Assembly (NCBI GenBank): GCA_949292945.1
Contig: CASFAX010000009.1
Location: 1-48,405, forward strand
DNA length: 48,405 bases
Direction: 5' to 3'
DNA from: an uncultured Bacillota bacterium
GTDB lineage: Bacteria > Bacillota > Clostridia > Peptostreptococcales > Anaerovoracaceae
Below, in pieces: positions 26,987 to 36,122 of this stretch. The translations under genes and the position numbers were made by a program. The notes under the pieces are model-generated. The model did not search any database, had not been told where the DNA came from, and worked only from the letters and a program-made list of their open reading frames with translations. Within the stretch, counting starts at the first letter, position 1, and every line of letters begins with the position of its first letter.

Positions 26987-27843
26987 TACGCTTTCCCTCC
27001 TTTACGCTTTATAAGTGAGAACAAAAGATTTATTATCAGTATGAATACGAAGAGCACTACTGCTGTCGCTATGAGAGCTTCTCTGTGAAGTCCCTCCGCA
27101 TATCCCATTTCAAGGACTATGTTTGTGGTCATGGTTCTTGCCATGTCGAGAATGCTTTTCGGTATTACCGGAGAGTTTCCCACTATTACGGAAACCGCCA
27201 GTGTCTCTCCTATGGCTCTTCCCACGCCCAGTATTACAGCCGCAGTAATTCCTGACTTTGCCGCAGGCAGCACTGTGAAGAACACGCTGCGCTCGTGGGT
27301 TGCGCCGAGAGCCAGAGCACCTTCGTAATAGGCGTCGGGCACCGCCCTGATGTTTGATTCGGATACACTTATAATGGTAGGAAGAATCATTATTCCAAGC
27401 ATGATGGACGCTGTGAGAATCCCCTTACCTCCCGTTCCGAATATGTCCTGTATAATAGGAACTATGACCATAAGGCCAAAGAAGCCGTACACTATGGACG
27501 GTATGCCTGCTAGAAGGTCGATTGCAGGCTTGAGTATTCTGTGGATTTTTGGCGGACAGAACTTCGCCATATATGTTGCGCAAAGTATGCCTATAGGCAC
27601 GCCGATTATTATTGCGCCGACTGTTACGTAGATACTTCCTATAATCATCGGAAGTATGCCGAATATTTCGCTGTTAGGCTTCCACTCCGTTCCCGTGAGG
27701 AACGCCTTGAAACCTATCTTCTGCATTGCCGGAATTCCATTTCCGAACATGTAAACGCATATGAGTACAACAGCTACTATCGATGCGCATGCCGCTATGA
27801 GAAACACGAGCTGCATGGCTTTTTCCTTAAAGCTACCTTTCAT
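26986..27843 (-). CDS. pstC: Phosphate ABC transporter permease PstC
   Basis: PstC is the partner permease of PstA. Six hydrophobic segments are visible in 285 residues, with the N-terminal helix at about 10-32, a periplasm-side loop around LTGTEWKPNSEIFGILP typical of PstC, and the coupling loop SNIRAVPDAYYEGALALGA. It lies about 95 bp after pstS; that gap holds no clear terminator, so the operon may continue from pstS with reduced read-through. The ribosome site is GGAGAGGAAAG. Confidence 0.97.
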   Translation of the reverse strand: MKGSFKEKAMQLVFLIAACASIVAVVLICVYMFGNGIPAMQKIGFKAFLTGTEWKPNSEIFGILPMIIGSIYVTVGAIIIGVPIGILCATYMAKFCPPKIHRILKPAIDLLAGIPSIVYGFFGLMVIVPIIQDIFGTGGKGILTASIMLGIMILPTIISVSESNIRAVPDAYYEGALALGATHERSVFFTVLPAAKSGITAAVILGVGRAIGETLAVSVIVGNSPVIPKSILDMARTMTTNIVLEMGYAEGLHREALIATAVVLFVFILIINLLFSLIKRKGGKA

Positions 27844-27937
27844 AAGCGCTTTCCTCTCCTCTCAGTAAATCCTCAGACAGGGCGAAAGCAGGGAAATCAT
27901 GTCCCCTGCTTTCTTCTCTGTCCCAGTTGTCAGTGCC

Positions 27938-28831
27938 TTATTTTACGTCGTCCCATGCAGTGATTTCACCTGTGTAAATCTTTGTAATCGTGTCGCTGGC
28001 GATGTCCTCAAGAGGATTCTCAGGGTTTACGATTACTGCGATTCCGTCAAGGGCTATAACAGTTCCGGTGACTCCCTGAGAAAGCTCGTCGTCCTTAAGT
28101 TCTCTAGAAGCCATGCCGATGTCACTGATTCCGTTGATGGCGTCGGTTACACCTGTAGTGGAATCGGACTGCTGAATCTGGATGTCAAGATTCGGGTTGA
28201 TTTCGTTATACGCTTCTGCCAGCTTTTCCATAAGCGGGGTTACGGAGGAAGAACCTGATACGGTGATTGTTCCGCTTACGTCTCCGCCGTCAAAAGCGCC
28301 CTGATTTCCTTCACTGATATATCCTCCTTTTTCGGCTACTGCCTGTCCTTCTTCACTCATGATGTAGTTGATGAAATCCTGAGCTTCAGCGCTTACATCT
28401 CCCTTTGTAACGATGTTAAAAGGTCTGGACACCTTGTAGTCGCCGCTCTTTACGTTTTCCGCAGTAGCTTCTACTCCATCTACCTTCAGAGCCTTAACCA
28501 GGCTTTCATCCAGGGAACCTAAGGATACATATCCGATAGCCTGCTTGTTGCCGCTTACTGTCTGCATCATTACGGAGGTGCTGTTGGTTACCTCTGCGGA
28601 AGAGATGGTATTGTCAGTGCCGTCCTCGCCTTCGATTCCGAACAGCTCTATAAATGCGCCTCTGGTTCCGGAACCGTCTTCTCTGGTAAGTACGCTGATA
28701 TCTCCGGTCATCGCCGCTGCGGTATCGCCGCCTTCATCTTTAGCCGGTTCCTTATCGCCACCGCATGCTGTAAGTGCGCCCATTGTGAGAACTGCAATCA
28801 TTCCTGCAGCTAAAAGCTTCTTAAGTTTCAT
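27938..28831 (-). CDS. pstS: Phosphate-binding lipoprotein PstS
   Basis: PstS captures phosphate outside the membrane for PstCAB. The signal peptide has a lipobox, LTACGG, with the lipidated cysteine at about residue 23, followed by a Lys/Asp/Glu-rich linker. Binding-protein motifs include VLTREDGSGTRGAF and VSGSSSVTPLMEKLAEAY. These two occur in swapped order compared with many PstS proteins, where the SSTV-like block comes first; I read this as the PstS-like variant common in clostridia rather than a rearrangement. A Pho-box-like repeat precedes the gene. Confidence 0.93.
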   Translation of the reverse strand: MKLKKLLAAGMIAVLTMGALTACGGDKEPAKDEGGDTAAAMTGDISVLTREDGSGTRGAFIELFGIEGEDGTDNTISSAEVTNSTSVMMQTVSGNKQAIGYVSLGSLDESLVKALKVDGVEATAENVKSGDYKVSRPFNIVTKGDVSAEAQDFINYIMSEEGQAVAEKGGYISEGNQGAFDGGDVSGTITVSGSSSVTPLMEKLAEAYNEINPNLDIQIQQSDSTTGVTDAINGISDIGMASRELKDDELSQGVTGTVIALDGIAVIVNPENPLEDIASDTITKIYTGEITAWDDVK

Positions 28832-28885
28832 GTCTTTTACTCTCCTTTATCTTTTATATTTTTTATCAATCCGTTTACAGGTACT

Positions 28886-28940
28886 AATATAAAGGAGAAA
28901 TGTAAAGAGTGTAACCGCAGTTATGTTAAATGTATGTAAA
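28886..28940 (-). promoter_or_regulatory. pstS promoter with Pho-box-like repeats
   Basis: On the minus strand TTTACA (28940-28935), TTAACA (28929-28924), GTTACA (28915-28910) and TTTACA (28906-28901) form a series of repeats, and TATATT (28891-28886) is a -10 box. The third and fourth repeats cover the -35 position, as expected for PhoP activation. Confidence 0.65.
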
Positions 28941-28967
28941 GTTTCGCGGCATTGTCTGCAAGAAGCC

Positions 28968-29008
28968 AAAGACTGCAGCTGACCTTAATCAGGTCTCTGC
29001 AGTCTTTT
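28968..29008. terminator. Hairpin next to element B, probable terminator
   Basis: AAAGACTGCAG (28968-28978) pairs perfectly with CTGCAGTCTTT (28997-29007); an inner stem GACCT/AGGTC extends it. It is downstream of the deacetylase on the minus strand, beyond element B, and separates that operon from the pstS promoter. Confidence 0.65.
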
Positions 29009-29013
29009 CAGGC

Positions 29014-29213
29014 GTTCGATGTGAGACAGGTTTTTTACCGTTTACATCGAACGCTTTTTCGATGACAAAGGCTGATAATACTGTTTTCATCGAACAAATT
29101 TGCTGCTTTACGACCGCATGCACCAGAAAATGTTCGATGTAATCAGCCAAAACCCATCGCAACATCGAAAATCCGTTCGACCTCGATGCGAAAAAACGGG
29201 GTTTACATCGAAC
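29014..29213. repeat. Intergenic element B: four inverted-repeat units, arm GTTCGATGT
   Basis: Left arms start at 29015, 29058, 29133 and 29176 (offsets 0, 43, 118 and 161). Right-arm cores TCGAA start at 29047, 29090, 29165 and 29208, each 32 bases after the left arm. Unit 1 pairs GTTCGATGT with ACATCGAAC over nine bases. Unit 2 pairs TTCGATGA with TCATCGAA: both arms differ from unit 1 at the same base pair, a compensatory change. The end of the element (CCGTTCGA, then CGATGCGAAAAA) is shared with element C. It lies between the deacetylase end and the pstS promoter, in 28832-29282, where there is no gene. Confidence 0.85.
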
Positions 29214-29282
29214 TGTTCCTTAAAACCTACAGGTGCCGGCGGCACAATCGCTTGTTCTACAACCCGATGTTCCTCTGATAAG

Positions 29283-30134
29283 TCATAAGCTTTCTATTTC
29301 TGTCCTGTCACATATTTCACCTAATGTCAGGAACTCTGCACCGTTTTCGGCCATGTAGGAAATGAAACGCTCCAGGACTATGATGTTGTGGGCGCGGCCC
29401 GTTACCTGCGGGTGCATGGTGAGAGCCATCATGCCGCCTTCAATGTGGCTGATTCCGTAATCAAAATGGTTTTTCCATATCTCGTAGTACTGGCTGGGCG
29501 CCTTCATGCCCGTCCTCGTCATGACGAACTCGGAATGAGGGAAGTCGTCAAGGTACCATGAAACCGGAAGCTCCATTATCTTTGACGGCTCGCCGAAGGA
29601 GTTGCCGCGCTCCATATCCGCCGTGCAGGGCCGTATCATATAGGGATAAAAGTCGTTTCCCATCAGGCTGGAGTCGTATTTGAAGCCGTACTTTTCCAGA
29701 ATGGACAAAGTGTTTTCGCTGAAGTCCCAGCCCGGTGAACGGTAGCCTGAAGGCTTTGCGCCCACTTTGGCCAAGGCTTCAAAGCCTCTTTCTATTTCAC
29801 AAATCTCCTCGTCATAGGATTGCTCGAAAGGGTCCAGATGGTCGTAACTGTGATGGCAGATCTCGTGGCCTCTCCTTATTATTTCCTTTACAGTATCGGG
29901 ATAGGTGTCCGCCGTATGGCCCGGCACGCAGAAGGTGGACTTTATTCCGTAGTCGTCCAGAAGGTCGAGAATCCTCGGAACGGCAACTTCCGCGCCGAAC
30001 TCTCCTCTGGACATATAGACAGGCGAGGTTTTTCCGTAGGCTCCCATCCACACGGAAGCCGCGTCAAAATCGAAGCCCAGGTTTACCGCAAGCTTTTTCC
30101 CTTCGCTGAGTTTTACTTTTCCTGTGTACTGCAT
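29283..30134 (-). CDS. Polysaccharide deacetylase family protein (HpPgdA/PuuE-like)
   Basis: The 283 residues form a CE4 NodB-like barrel with the catalytic aspartates in FDFDA (D22, D24), the metal histidines in RGHEICHHSYDH and the RSPG motif (YRSPGWDF). The NLGFDFDAAS and MALTMHPQVTGR blocks match the subgroup of Helicobacter PgdA and cyclic-imide or allantoinase-like hydrolases, so the substrate may be a small cyclic amide or a peptide rather than peptidoglycan. There is no signal peptide, which also favours a cytoplasmic small-molecule substrate. It follows dtd by 130 bp; a hairpin in the gap may make it partly independent. Confidence 0.82.
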   Translation of the reverse strand: MQYTGKVKLSEGKKLAVNLGFDFDAASVWMGAYGKTSPVYMSRGEFGAEVAVPRILDLLDDYGIKSTFCVPGHTADTYPDTVKEIIRRGHEICHHSYDHLDPFEQSYDEEICEIERGFEALAKVGAKPSGYRSPGWDFSENTLSILEKYGFKYDSSLMGNDFYPYMIRPCTADMERGNSFGEPSKIMELPVSWYLDDFPHSEFVMTRTGMKAPSQYYEIWKNHFDYGISHIEGGMMALTMHPQVTGRAHNIIVLERFISYMAENGAEFLTLGEICDRTEIESL

Positions 30135-30227
30135 ATTGCATCCCTCCGAATTTTAGTCCGCATATTTAAATCTGCATAATCACTGAACCCCGCGTCCGGC
30201 ACGGGATTTTTTTCCGATATATAAATC

Positions 30228-30253
30228 GGGTGCGGACAGATATGCCCGCACCC
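30228..30253 (-). terminator. Hairpin after dtd, possible terminator or attenuator
   Basis: GGGTGCGG (30228-30235) pairs with CCGCACCC (30246-30253), followed on the minus strand by an AT-rich stretch (GATTTATATAT) without a run of T. A second small hairpin, CCGAT/ATCGG, lies at 30214-30229. Confidence 0.45.
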
Positions 30254-30264
30254 TAAGTTTAAAT

Positions 30265-30711
30265 CTACAGTTTATCTGAATCCAGTATCACCGTAAACGG
30301 ACCGTCATTTATCAGGCTGACCTTCATATCCGCGCCGAAGATTCCCCGCTCCACTACCGGTACGGATTTTCTGCACTCTGCGATGATGTACTCATAGAGT
30401 TCTTCCGCAAGGTCAGGAGCTCCGGCATCTGTGAATCCAGGGCGGTTTCCCCTTTTGCAGTCGGCGTAGAGGGTGAACTGGGATATGAGAAGAAGGCTTC
30501 CTCCCACCGATTCCAGATTCAAATTGGTCTTGCCGTTTTCATCCTCAAATATGCGCATTCCGATGAGTTTTTTTATCATCTTGTCTGCGGTTTCGCGGGT
30601 GTCACCGGCTCCAACGCCTATGAGAACCATAAATCCCTTTCCTATGCTGCCGACTACTTTGCCGTCTACCGATACGCTGCTTTCCAGAACTCTCTGAATC
30701 ACAAACCTCAT
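30265..30711 (-). CDS. dtd: D-aminoacyl-tRNA deacylase
   Basis: Dtd removes D-amino acids from mischarged tRNAs. The active-site motif [17 protein letters not shown] and the cross-subunit NDGPFTV (Gly-Pro) motif are both present. I chose the ATG at 30711 (MRFVIQRV, the normal start), which shares one base with the stop of the racemase gene, over a start 13 codons upstream. The result is 148 residues, the family length. In an organism with several D-amino-acid enzymes nearby, it protects translation from D-aspartate or D-serine charging. Confidence 0.97.
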   Translation of the reverse strand: MRFVIQRVLESSVSVDGKVVGSIGKGFMVLIGVGAGDTRETADKMIKKLIGMRIFEDENGKTNLNLESVGGSLLLISQFTLYADCKRGNRPGFTDAGAPDLAEELYEYIIAECRKSVPVVERGIFGADMKVSLINDGPFTVILDSDKL

Positions 30712-31406
30712 TACTTTATTTCTCCTTTTGCTCTGTAAAATTCTATGCACCTGTCCGCCATAATTTCCATAGGGTCCCTATAGTAACCGGAAAGCCCCAG
30801 CTCCTTCTTAACTACGGAAAGCTCGGTGCAGGCGAGGATTGCTGCCTCGCAGCCTGCATCCTTTATCTCTTCTTCTATCTCCGACCAAAGGTCTGCATCT
30901 GCAGGCTTGTTCTGCTTTATCAGGTCGTAGATGGTGCTCATGACCTTTTTCTGGCACTGCGCTGACGGTGCGTAAGGCACCACGCCCCGCTTTTCAAACT
31001 CGTCCTGATAGAGTCTTGTCTTTATGGTTCCGTCGGTAGCCAGGATTGCTACAGGCTTTCCCTTGCAGGTTTTTGCAAGCTCGGCGGCGGTCTCTTCTAT
31101 CATGTGTATGAACGGAACTCCCACCTCTTCTCTCACCATGTTGACAAAATAGTGAGCCGTGTTGCAGGTCACCGCTATGGCGCTGCACCCCGCGTTTTCG
31201 AGAAACTTTGCATCCTTCAGTATCCTGTCGCGGACTTCCCCTGTGTTTCCCGAAAGGATTGCTCCGGTTCTGTCGGGCATTCCCGAATCGCTCAGGATTA
31301 TCATGTTGAGGTTATCCTGATCGCAGGCTGCATCCGTCTTATCTATTATCATATCGTAGAAAAGCGATGAGGCCAGAGGTCCCATTCCTCCTATTACTCC
31401 AAGCAT
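30711..31406 (-). CDS. Aspartate/glutamate racemase family protein
   Basis: This is a cofactor-independent racemase of the Asp/Glu/hydantoin family. The two catalytic cysteines are C81 in VTCNTAHYF and C193 in [17 protein letters not shown] at the N-terminus and the 231-residue length fit the RacD/YgeA subgroup, so aspartate or a related amino acid is more likely than the MurI reaction. The last codon overlaps the dtd start, which couples the two. It lies 18 bp after the DmpA-type peptidase, in one operon. Confidence 0.92.
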   Translation of the reverse strand: MLGVIGGMGPLASSLFYDMIIDKTDAACDQDNLNMIILSDSGMPDRTGAILSGNTGEVRDRILKDAKFLENAGCSAIAVTCNTAHYFVNMVREEVGVPFIHMIEETAAELAKTCKGKPVAILATDGTIKTRLYQDEFEKRGVVPYAPSAQCQKKVMSTIYDLIKQNKPADADLWSEIEEEIKDAGCEAAILACTELSVVKKELGLSGYYRDPMEIMADRCIEFYRAKGEIK

Positions 31407-31424
31407 TTTTACCGTTCTCCTGTC

Positions 31425-32468
31425 CTATAAAAATTCTCTCAGGCCGTAGTAGATGTTTCCTCTCACGCCTTTTGTGGTTTCAGCGTGGTAGAGTGAACTT
31501 ACGATGGATTCCTCCACGGCTTCTGCCGCCGACTCGAACACAACGTCCAGCTTTTCGTCGTCCATCATCTTCATATCTATAAACGAGCCTTCCGTGTAGT
31601 GAGGAACTCTGTTTCCGGTGCTGAAAGCTATGGCGATATCTCCGCTGCCGTTTCCAAGGTAGGAGCCGCACCTTCCAAGGGATACGGTAGCTCTCTTTGC
31701 TACTCTCTTAAGCTGACGGTCTGAAATCGGAACGTCCGTTGCTATTATCATTATTATGGAGCCTAGGTCTTTTTTGTCCTCGGAAGCCATTCTCTCCTTA
31801 ATGCGCTTTCCGATGTGGTCTCCTCCTATGACAAGGTTTCCCGAGCCGCCGAAGTTTGACATAACTATGGCTCCCACGGTGTAGTCCTTTCCGTCTATGG
31901 CAACGACTCTGGATGCGGAGCCTATTCCTCCCTTAAGTCCCAGGCAGCACATTCCTCTGCCGCCTCCTACTGCGCCTTCCTCAAAGACTTCACCGGTTTC
32001 TTCAGCTTTTGTAAGAGCCTCCCTAACGTGTTCAGCCTTTACGTGAAGCCCTCTGATATCGTTTAACCTGCCGTCGTTGCACTCGGTAACCACGCAGTTC
32101 ACCGTTCCGGTTTTCACTCCGATGTCGTCGTTTCTCTCGAGCATGTAGCGAGTCAGGGCTTCCGCCGCCGTTCCAACGCTCAAAGTGTTAGTCATGATGA
32201 CAGGTGTTTCAATAGTTCCAAGCTCATCTATCTGAACCAGTCCAAGGCTCTTTCCGAATCCGTTTATCACGGACACTCCCGCCATCACTTTGTCGTGAAA
32301 TATGTCGCCGGTGTGCGGCAGAATCGCCGTGACTCCCGTATTGATTTCATTTCCGTCCGTTACGGTAACGTTTGCAACTCTCACTCCCGGAACGTCGGTG
32401 ATAAGATTGAGTTTTCCTTTCGGCCACTTTGCATGAAGCTCAAGGCCGCTGTCTTTAGGCAGTCCCAT
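31425..32468 (-). CDS. P1-family (DmpA/S58) aminopeptidase
   Basis: DmpA-type enzymes are self-processing N-terminal nucleophile peptidases that release N-terminal amino acids, including D- and beta-residues, from short peptides. The protein begins with ITDVPGVRVANVTV, typical of the family. The cleavage site is Gly236-Ser237 in DLGSIIMIIATD, freeing S237 as nucleophile; LKGGIGSASR and GNGSGDIAIAFST are further family blocks. The 347 residues are normal and there is no signal peptide. It is the first gene of the operon with the racemase and dtd, behind a sigma-54-type promoter. Confidence 0.92.
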   Translation of the reverse strand: MGLPKDSGLELHAKWPKGKLNLITDVPGVRVANVTVTDGNEINTGVTAILPHTGDIFHDKVMAGVSVINGFGKSLGLVQIDELGTIETPVIMTNTLSVGTAAEALTRYMLERNDDIGVKTGTVNCVVTECNDGRLNDIRGLHVKAEHVREALTKAEETGEVFEEGAVGGGRGMCCLGLKGGIGSASRVVAIDGKDYTVGAIVMSNFGGSGNLVIGGDHIGKRIKERMASEDKKDLGSIIMIIATDVPISDRQLKRVAKRATVSLGRCGSYLGNGSGDIAIAFSTGNRVPHYTEGSFIDMKMMDDEKLDVVFESAAEAVEESIVSSLYHAETTKGVRGNIYYGLREFL

Positions 32469-32520
32469 GATTTCTCCTCCAAAAATTACTTATCGATGTA
32501 AGATTATACTCATGTACTTA

Positions 32521-32536
32521 TGCAAGAAATGTACCG
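32521..32536 (-). promoter_or_regulatory. Sigma-54 (-24/-12) promoter of the DmpA-racemase-dtd operon
   Basis: On the minus strand CGGTAC (32536-32531), five bases, then TTGCA (32525-32521) matches the consensus except for the first base, with GG and GC in correct register. The start of transcription would be near 32510, 42 bases before the peptidase ATG. A perfect palindrome, CTAAGCGCTTAG, lies at 32554-32565. A TATAAT box at 32508-32503 could be a separate sigma-70 element. Confidence 0.7.
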
Positions 32537-32717
32537 CTGGCATTCGTGCCCTGCTAAGCGCTTAGAGCCTTTAATTTGTTGATTTTTTCTGCATTTTTGA
32601 TTATGCCGAACCGTTGAATCCTATTAAATCTCATTATTGCATTGAAAAATATATTAACCAGATATATAATTCAGGAATAAGTTTATTTGTTTCCCAACCT
32701 ATGCCAGGAGAATTCCA

Positions 32718-34808
32718 ATGAAAACAGTAGCCATAGTATATAAGACTTCTTCCAACATGAATGCGATGAACTTCGTAAAGGAAAATCTGGAAGGTATCTT
32801 TGAAGATTATATCAGTTTTTTCAACGTTCATCTAGATATATATCCGGAAAATTCACCGCTTCATGCCGATGCATACCTGGTAAGCGGCGATGAGCTTTAC
32901 GAACAGCTCAAAGAAAGAGTGGATAACTTCTCCATGATAATAAAAGTCGAGAGGAGTCCCGACGTCAAAGCTCTCAAGGCAATCTCGGAAATCCCTTCGG
33001 GATCGAAGGTGCTCCTTGTAAACGACAGCTATGAAACCGCTCTGGATACAGCATATTCCTTTTACGAAATGGGAGTTAACCATATAAGCTTCGTACCCTT
33101 TGACAGCAGCCTTGAGCGCACAGGCATATATGACGACATCGAAATCGCGGTAACTCCTAACGAAGTCGCTCTCGTTCCCAGCCATATCAAATCCGTCATC
33201 AATATAGGCTACAGAATCGTAAGCTTCGATACGGTGGTAAAGCTGAAACAGCTTCTGGATCTGGGCGGAGAACGCCTCAACAGCAACATATTCAGGCATC
33301 TTCATACCGTGGTCGAATCTGCGGGCAGCTTCTACTCCAACTTCATCTACGACTACCTTAAGAGCGAGATGATAAAAAAAGTTCTGGATATCAGCGCTTT
33401 CGGAACCATACTGGTGGATGCACTTTTTGAGCCTGTATATGCAAACGCCAAAGCCTTCTCCATATTCGAAGTCTCAGACAAAACAGAGCTGGACCTTAAA
33501 AAAGTTTTGCCCCAGGAAGTTTTGTATTCTGATGACGTGTCCGGAGCGGAAGTCACCATTAACCTTAACGTCTACATCCTGAACAAATACACCATAACTC
33601 TGATGAACGAAAACGTAGGTTATTATATAACTCTTCAGGACAAGCGGGACGTGGCTCCAATGCTGAATTCCCTTAAGGAAAAGGGTTACCTGGCGACCTA
33701 TCAGTTTAAAGATATCATACACTGCTCTTCATGTATGGACAAAGTCATAAGTACGGCAAAACGAATGGCAAGAACAGATCTCACCGTCCTTATCAGAGGG
33801 GAAAGCGGCACCGGAAAGGAAATGGTAGCTCAGTCTATTCACAACTACTCCAGCAGAGCCAATTATCCCTTTATCGCAGTGAACTGCGCTGCTCTGCCCG
33901 AAACTCTGCTTGAATCGGAGCTCTTCGGTTATGAGCCGGGATCCTTCACTGGAGCCAGGAGCAAAGGCAAGGCGGGGCTCTTTGAGCAGGCCCACATGGG
34001 AACCATTTTCCTTGACGAAATCGGAGACATCTCACCTAAGCTTCAATCAAGGCTGCTGAGAACCATTCAGGAAATGCAGGTTATGAGAATAGGAAGCGAC
34101 AAAGTGATAAATATAGATGTAAGGATAATCGCCGCAACTAACAAAAACCTTGAAGCCGAAATATCAAAAGGAAGCTTCAGAAGCGATCTCTTTTTCAGGC
34201 TGAACGTTTTGCCCCTTTACATTCCTCCTCTGAGAGAGAGAAAAGAAGACATCCCCGATCTGCTTAAAAGCTTTCTCGGTACGGAATACCAGAGCATTCG
34301 TCCTTACGAGAGAACAGTCATGATGAAGTACGACTGGCCCGGCAACATCAGGGAACTCAAAAATACCGCCGTGTACTACAAATCCCTCTACGAACTTCCC
34401 GAGTATCTTATGGATGTCAAAGACAGCGATACGTACAAAGAGGAGCTTCAGGAAGAAGAACCGGAAAAGCAGTGCAGCAGCGAATATGCATCATCATCCG
34501 CACCAGCCTGTCAACCTTCGGCCGGCTCAATTTCCAGGCCAAAACATTACAGAATGCGCAGGCTATCCCTTACCGAAGATGAGCTTAAGGACAACATCCT
34601 CTCACTGATATATGATAATTCAGCTCCCGCCCACGGCATAGGCCGAACTTTACTGGTGCAGATTCTCAAGAACTCCGGCATAAATATAAGCGACGGAAAA
34701 CTCAGAGAAATACTGTCCGTTCTGGCCTCGGAAGGGCTCATCGAGATAGGCCGCGGAAGATTTGGTACCAGAATTACGGAAATAGGGATAGACAGAATCA
34801 AAAGATAG
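32718..34808 (+). CDS. Sigma-54-dependent activator with PAS-like sensor and C-terminal winged helix
   Basis: The 696 residues begin with a PrpR-like sensory region (about 1-200), followed by a PAS-like domain (about 215-310: GTILVDALFEPVYANAKA). The AAA+ domain carries GESGTGKE (361-368), GSFTGA (408-413), IFLDEIG (430-436) and GNIREL (542-547). Instead of a Fis-type helix-turn-helix, the C-terminus (about 615-690) looks like a winged helix (LLVQILKNSGINISDGKLRE, GLIEIGRGRFGTR), joined by a Ser/Glu-rich linker. It diverges from the DmpA operon with its -24/-12 promoter and precedes the M20 and alr genes. The signal is unknown; an amino acid or peptide product is my guess. Confidence 0.9.
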   Translation: MKTVAIVYKTSSNMNAMNFVKENLEGIFEDYISFFNVHLDIYPENSPLHADAYLVSGDELYEQLKERVDNFSMIIKVERSPDVKALKAISEIPSGSKVLLVNDSYETALDTAYSFYEMGVNHISFVPFDSSLERTGIYDDIEIAVTPNEVALVPSHIKSVINIGYRIVSFDTVVKLKQLLDLGGERLNSNIFRHLHTVVESAGSFYSNFIYDYLKSEMIKKVLDISAFGTILVDALFEPVYANAKAFSIFEVSDKTELDLKKVLPQEVLYSDDVSGAEVTINLNVYILNKYTITLMNENVGYYITLQDKRDVAPMLNSLKEKGYLATYQFKDIIHCSSCMDKVISTAKRMARTDLTVLIRGESGTGKEMVAQSIHNYSSRANYPFIAVNCAALPETLLESELFGYEPGSFTGARSKGKAGLFEQAHMGTIFLDEIGDISPKLQSRLLRTIQEMQVMRIGSDKVINIDVRIIAATNKNLEAEISKGSFRSDLFFRLNVLPLYIPPLRERKEDIPDLLKSFLGTEYQSIRPYERTVMMKYDWPGNIRELKNTAVYYKSLYELPEYLMDVKDSDTYKEELQEEEPEKQCSSEYASSSAPACQPSAGSISRPKHYRMRRLSLTEDELKDNILSLIYDNSAPAHGIGRTLLVQILKNSGINISDGKLREILSVLASEGLIEIGRGRFGTRITEIGIDRIKR

Positions 34809-34861
34809 TTTTATCATACATGCTGAAGGAATAAGTTGCTGATTCACTTAGGAGGCATTAT

Positions 34862-36079
34862 ATGACAGAGAAAACAAAATCGGCGGTAAACCCGGCACAA
34901 CTTAAAAAAGCAGCAAATGACATTTACCCCGTTGCAGTCAAAATCAGAAGACACCTGCACTCTCATCCTGAGCTTTCTCAAAATGAGAAAAACACTTCGG
35001 AATACGTATGCTCAATACTTGACGAGCATGGAATACCTTACACCGCCGGCGTGGCAGGCTACGGCGTAGTTGCCCAAATCGGCGACGTCAGCGGCGGCAG
35101 AAAATGCGTGGCTATCAGAGCGGATATGGACGCCCTTCCTGTCTGCGAAGCTACAGGCCTTGAGTATGCGTCGGAAAATCCCGGCGTAATGCACGCCTGC
35201 GGCCACGACGTTCACACCGCCATTCTCCTTTCAACGGGTATACTCCTGAAGAAACTGGACGACGAAGGAAAGCTTAACGGAGCAGTGAAACTCTTCTTTC
35301 AGCCAGCAGAGGAGACCATCGGCGGCGCCGCTCCCATGATAGAGGCCGGATTTCTCAAAAACCCTGACGTAAGCGCAGTAACGGCTCTTCACGTGGACCC
35401 TGAATATCCTGCCGGAACCATCGTTCTGAAGTACGGCCCGATGAACGCCGCTACGGGAAGCTTCTCCCTCACCATAAGAGGAAAGAGCTGCCACGGCGCC
35501 CATCCTGACGGCGGCATAGATTCCATAGTGGTATCCGCCCAGGTTATCACAGCTCTTCAGTCCATATCAAGCCGCTTCATGGCGCCTACCACTCCGGTAG
35601 TCGTAACCATCGGCGCGATAAACGGCGGAACGGCCGGAAACATCATAGCAGGTGAAGTGGTAATGCGGGGCACCATAAGAGCTCTTGACATGGACACCAT
35701 GGCAAATGCAAAGAACCTGTTCACACAAATTGCAGAAAATACCGCCGCCGCTTACGGGGCTTCCGCTGAGGTCGACTGGGCCGACGATTCATATCCCGCT
35801 CTCATAAACGACGACGACGTGACAAAGGCTGTAGAAGACACCGTGGACGAATATCTGGGTCACGAAATGGTAAGGTTCATGCCTGAGCCGAGCCTTGGAG
35901 CAGACGACTTCGCCTTCTTCACCGAAAGCGTAAAGGGAACCTACTTCAACCTTGGCGTCACAAAAGACGGCGACCCCGTATACTCCCTGCACAACGAGCA
36001 CTTCGCACCGGCAGAAGAAGCAATGCTTAACGGCATAATAATCCAGGCAGCCTCAGCCATAAAGCTGCTGGAAGATTAG
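34862..36079 (+). CDS. M20-family amidohydrolase (hippurate hydrolase-like)
   Basis: The 405-residue zinc enzyme removes an acyl group from an N-acyl amino acid or cleaves a dipeptide. Metal and catalytic residues are in ACGHDVH (C113, H115), PAEE, ALHVDPE and the late LHNEHF histidine. The domain order (catalytic, dimerisation lid, catalytic) is normal and there is no signal peptide. LHSHPELS near the N-terminus marks the amidohydrolase group with Cys as metal ligand. It follows the activator by 53 bp without a visible terminator, so they may be co-transcribed. A minus-strand -24/-12 sequence lies just after its end. Confidence 0.92.
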   Translation: MTEKTKSAVNPAQLKKAANDIYPVAVKIRRHLHSHPELSQNEKNTSEYVCSILDEHGIPYTAGVAGYGVVAQIGDVSGGRKCVAIRADMDALPVCEATGLEYASENPGVMHACGHDVHTAILLSTGILLKKLDDEGKLNGAVKLFFQPAEETIGGAAPMIEAGFLKNPDVSAVTALHVDPEYPAGTIVLKYGPMNAATGSFSLTIRGKSCHGAHPDGGIDSIVVSAQVITALQSISSRFMAPTTPVVVTIGAINGGTAGNIIAGEVVMRGTIRALDMDTMANAKNLFTQIAENTAAAYGASAEVDWADDSYPALINDDDVTKAVEDTVDEYLGHEMVRFMPEPSLGADDFAFFTESVKGTYFNLGVTKDGDPVYSLHNEHFAPAEEAMLNGIIIQAASAIKLLED

Positions 36080-36122
36080 ACAGGAGGTGCGGTTTGCCGC
36101 AAGCCCTGCGCAGTAGCTTGCC

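Noticed and set aside
27938-28831. Rearranged or chimeric pstS
   Set aside because: The block order is unusual at first sight, but length, lipobox and operon position are normal, and this arrangement is seen in clostridial PstS-like proteins.
32541-32552. GGCATTCGTGCC-like inverted repeat as a -24/-12 promoter
   Set aside because: GG and GC are 11 bases apart on the minus strand instead of 10; the neighbouring site at 32521-32536 has the correct register.
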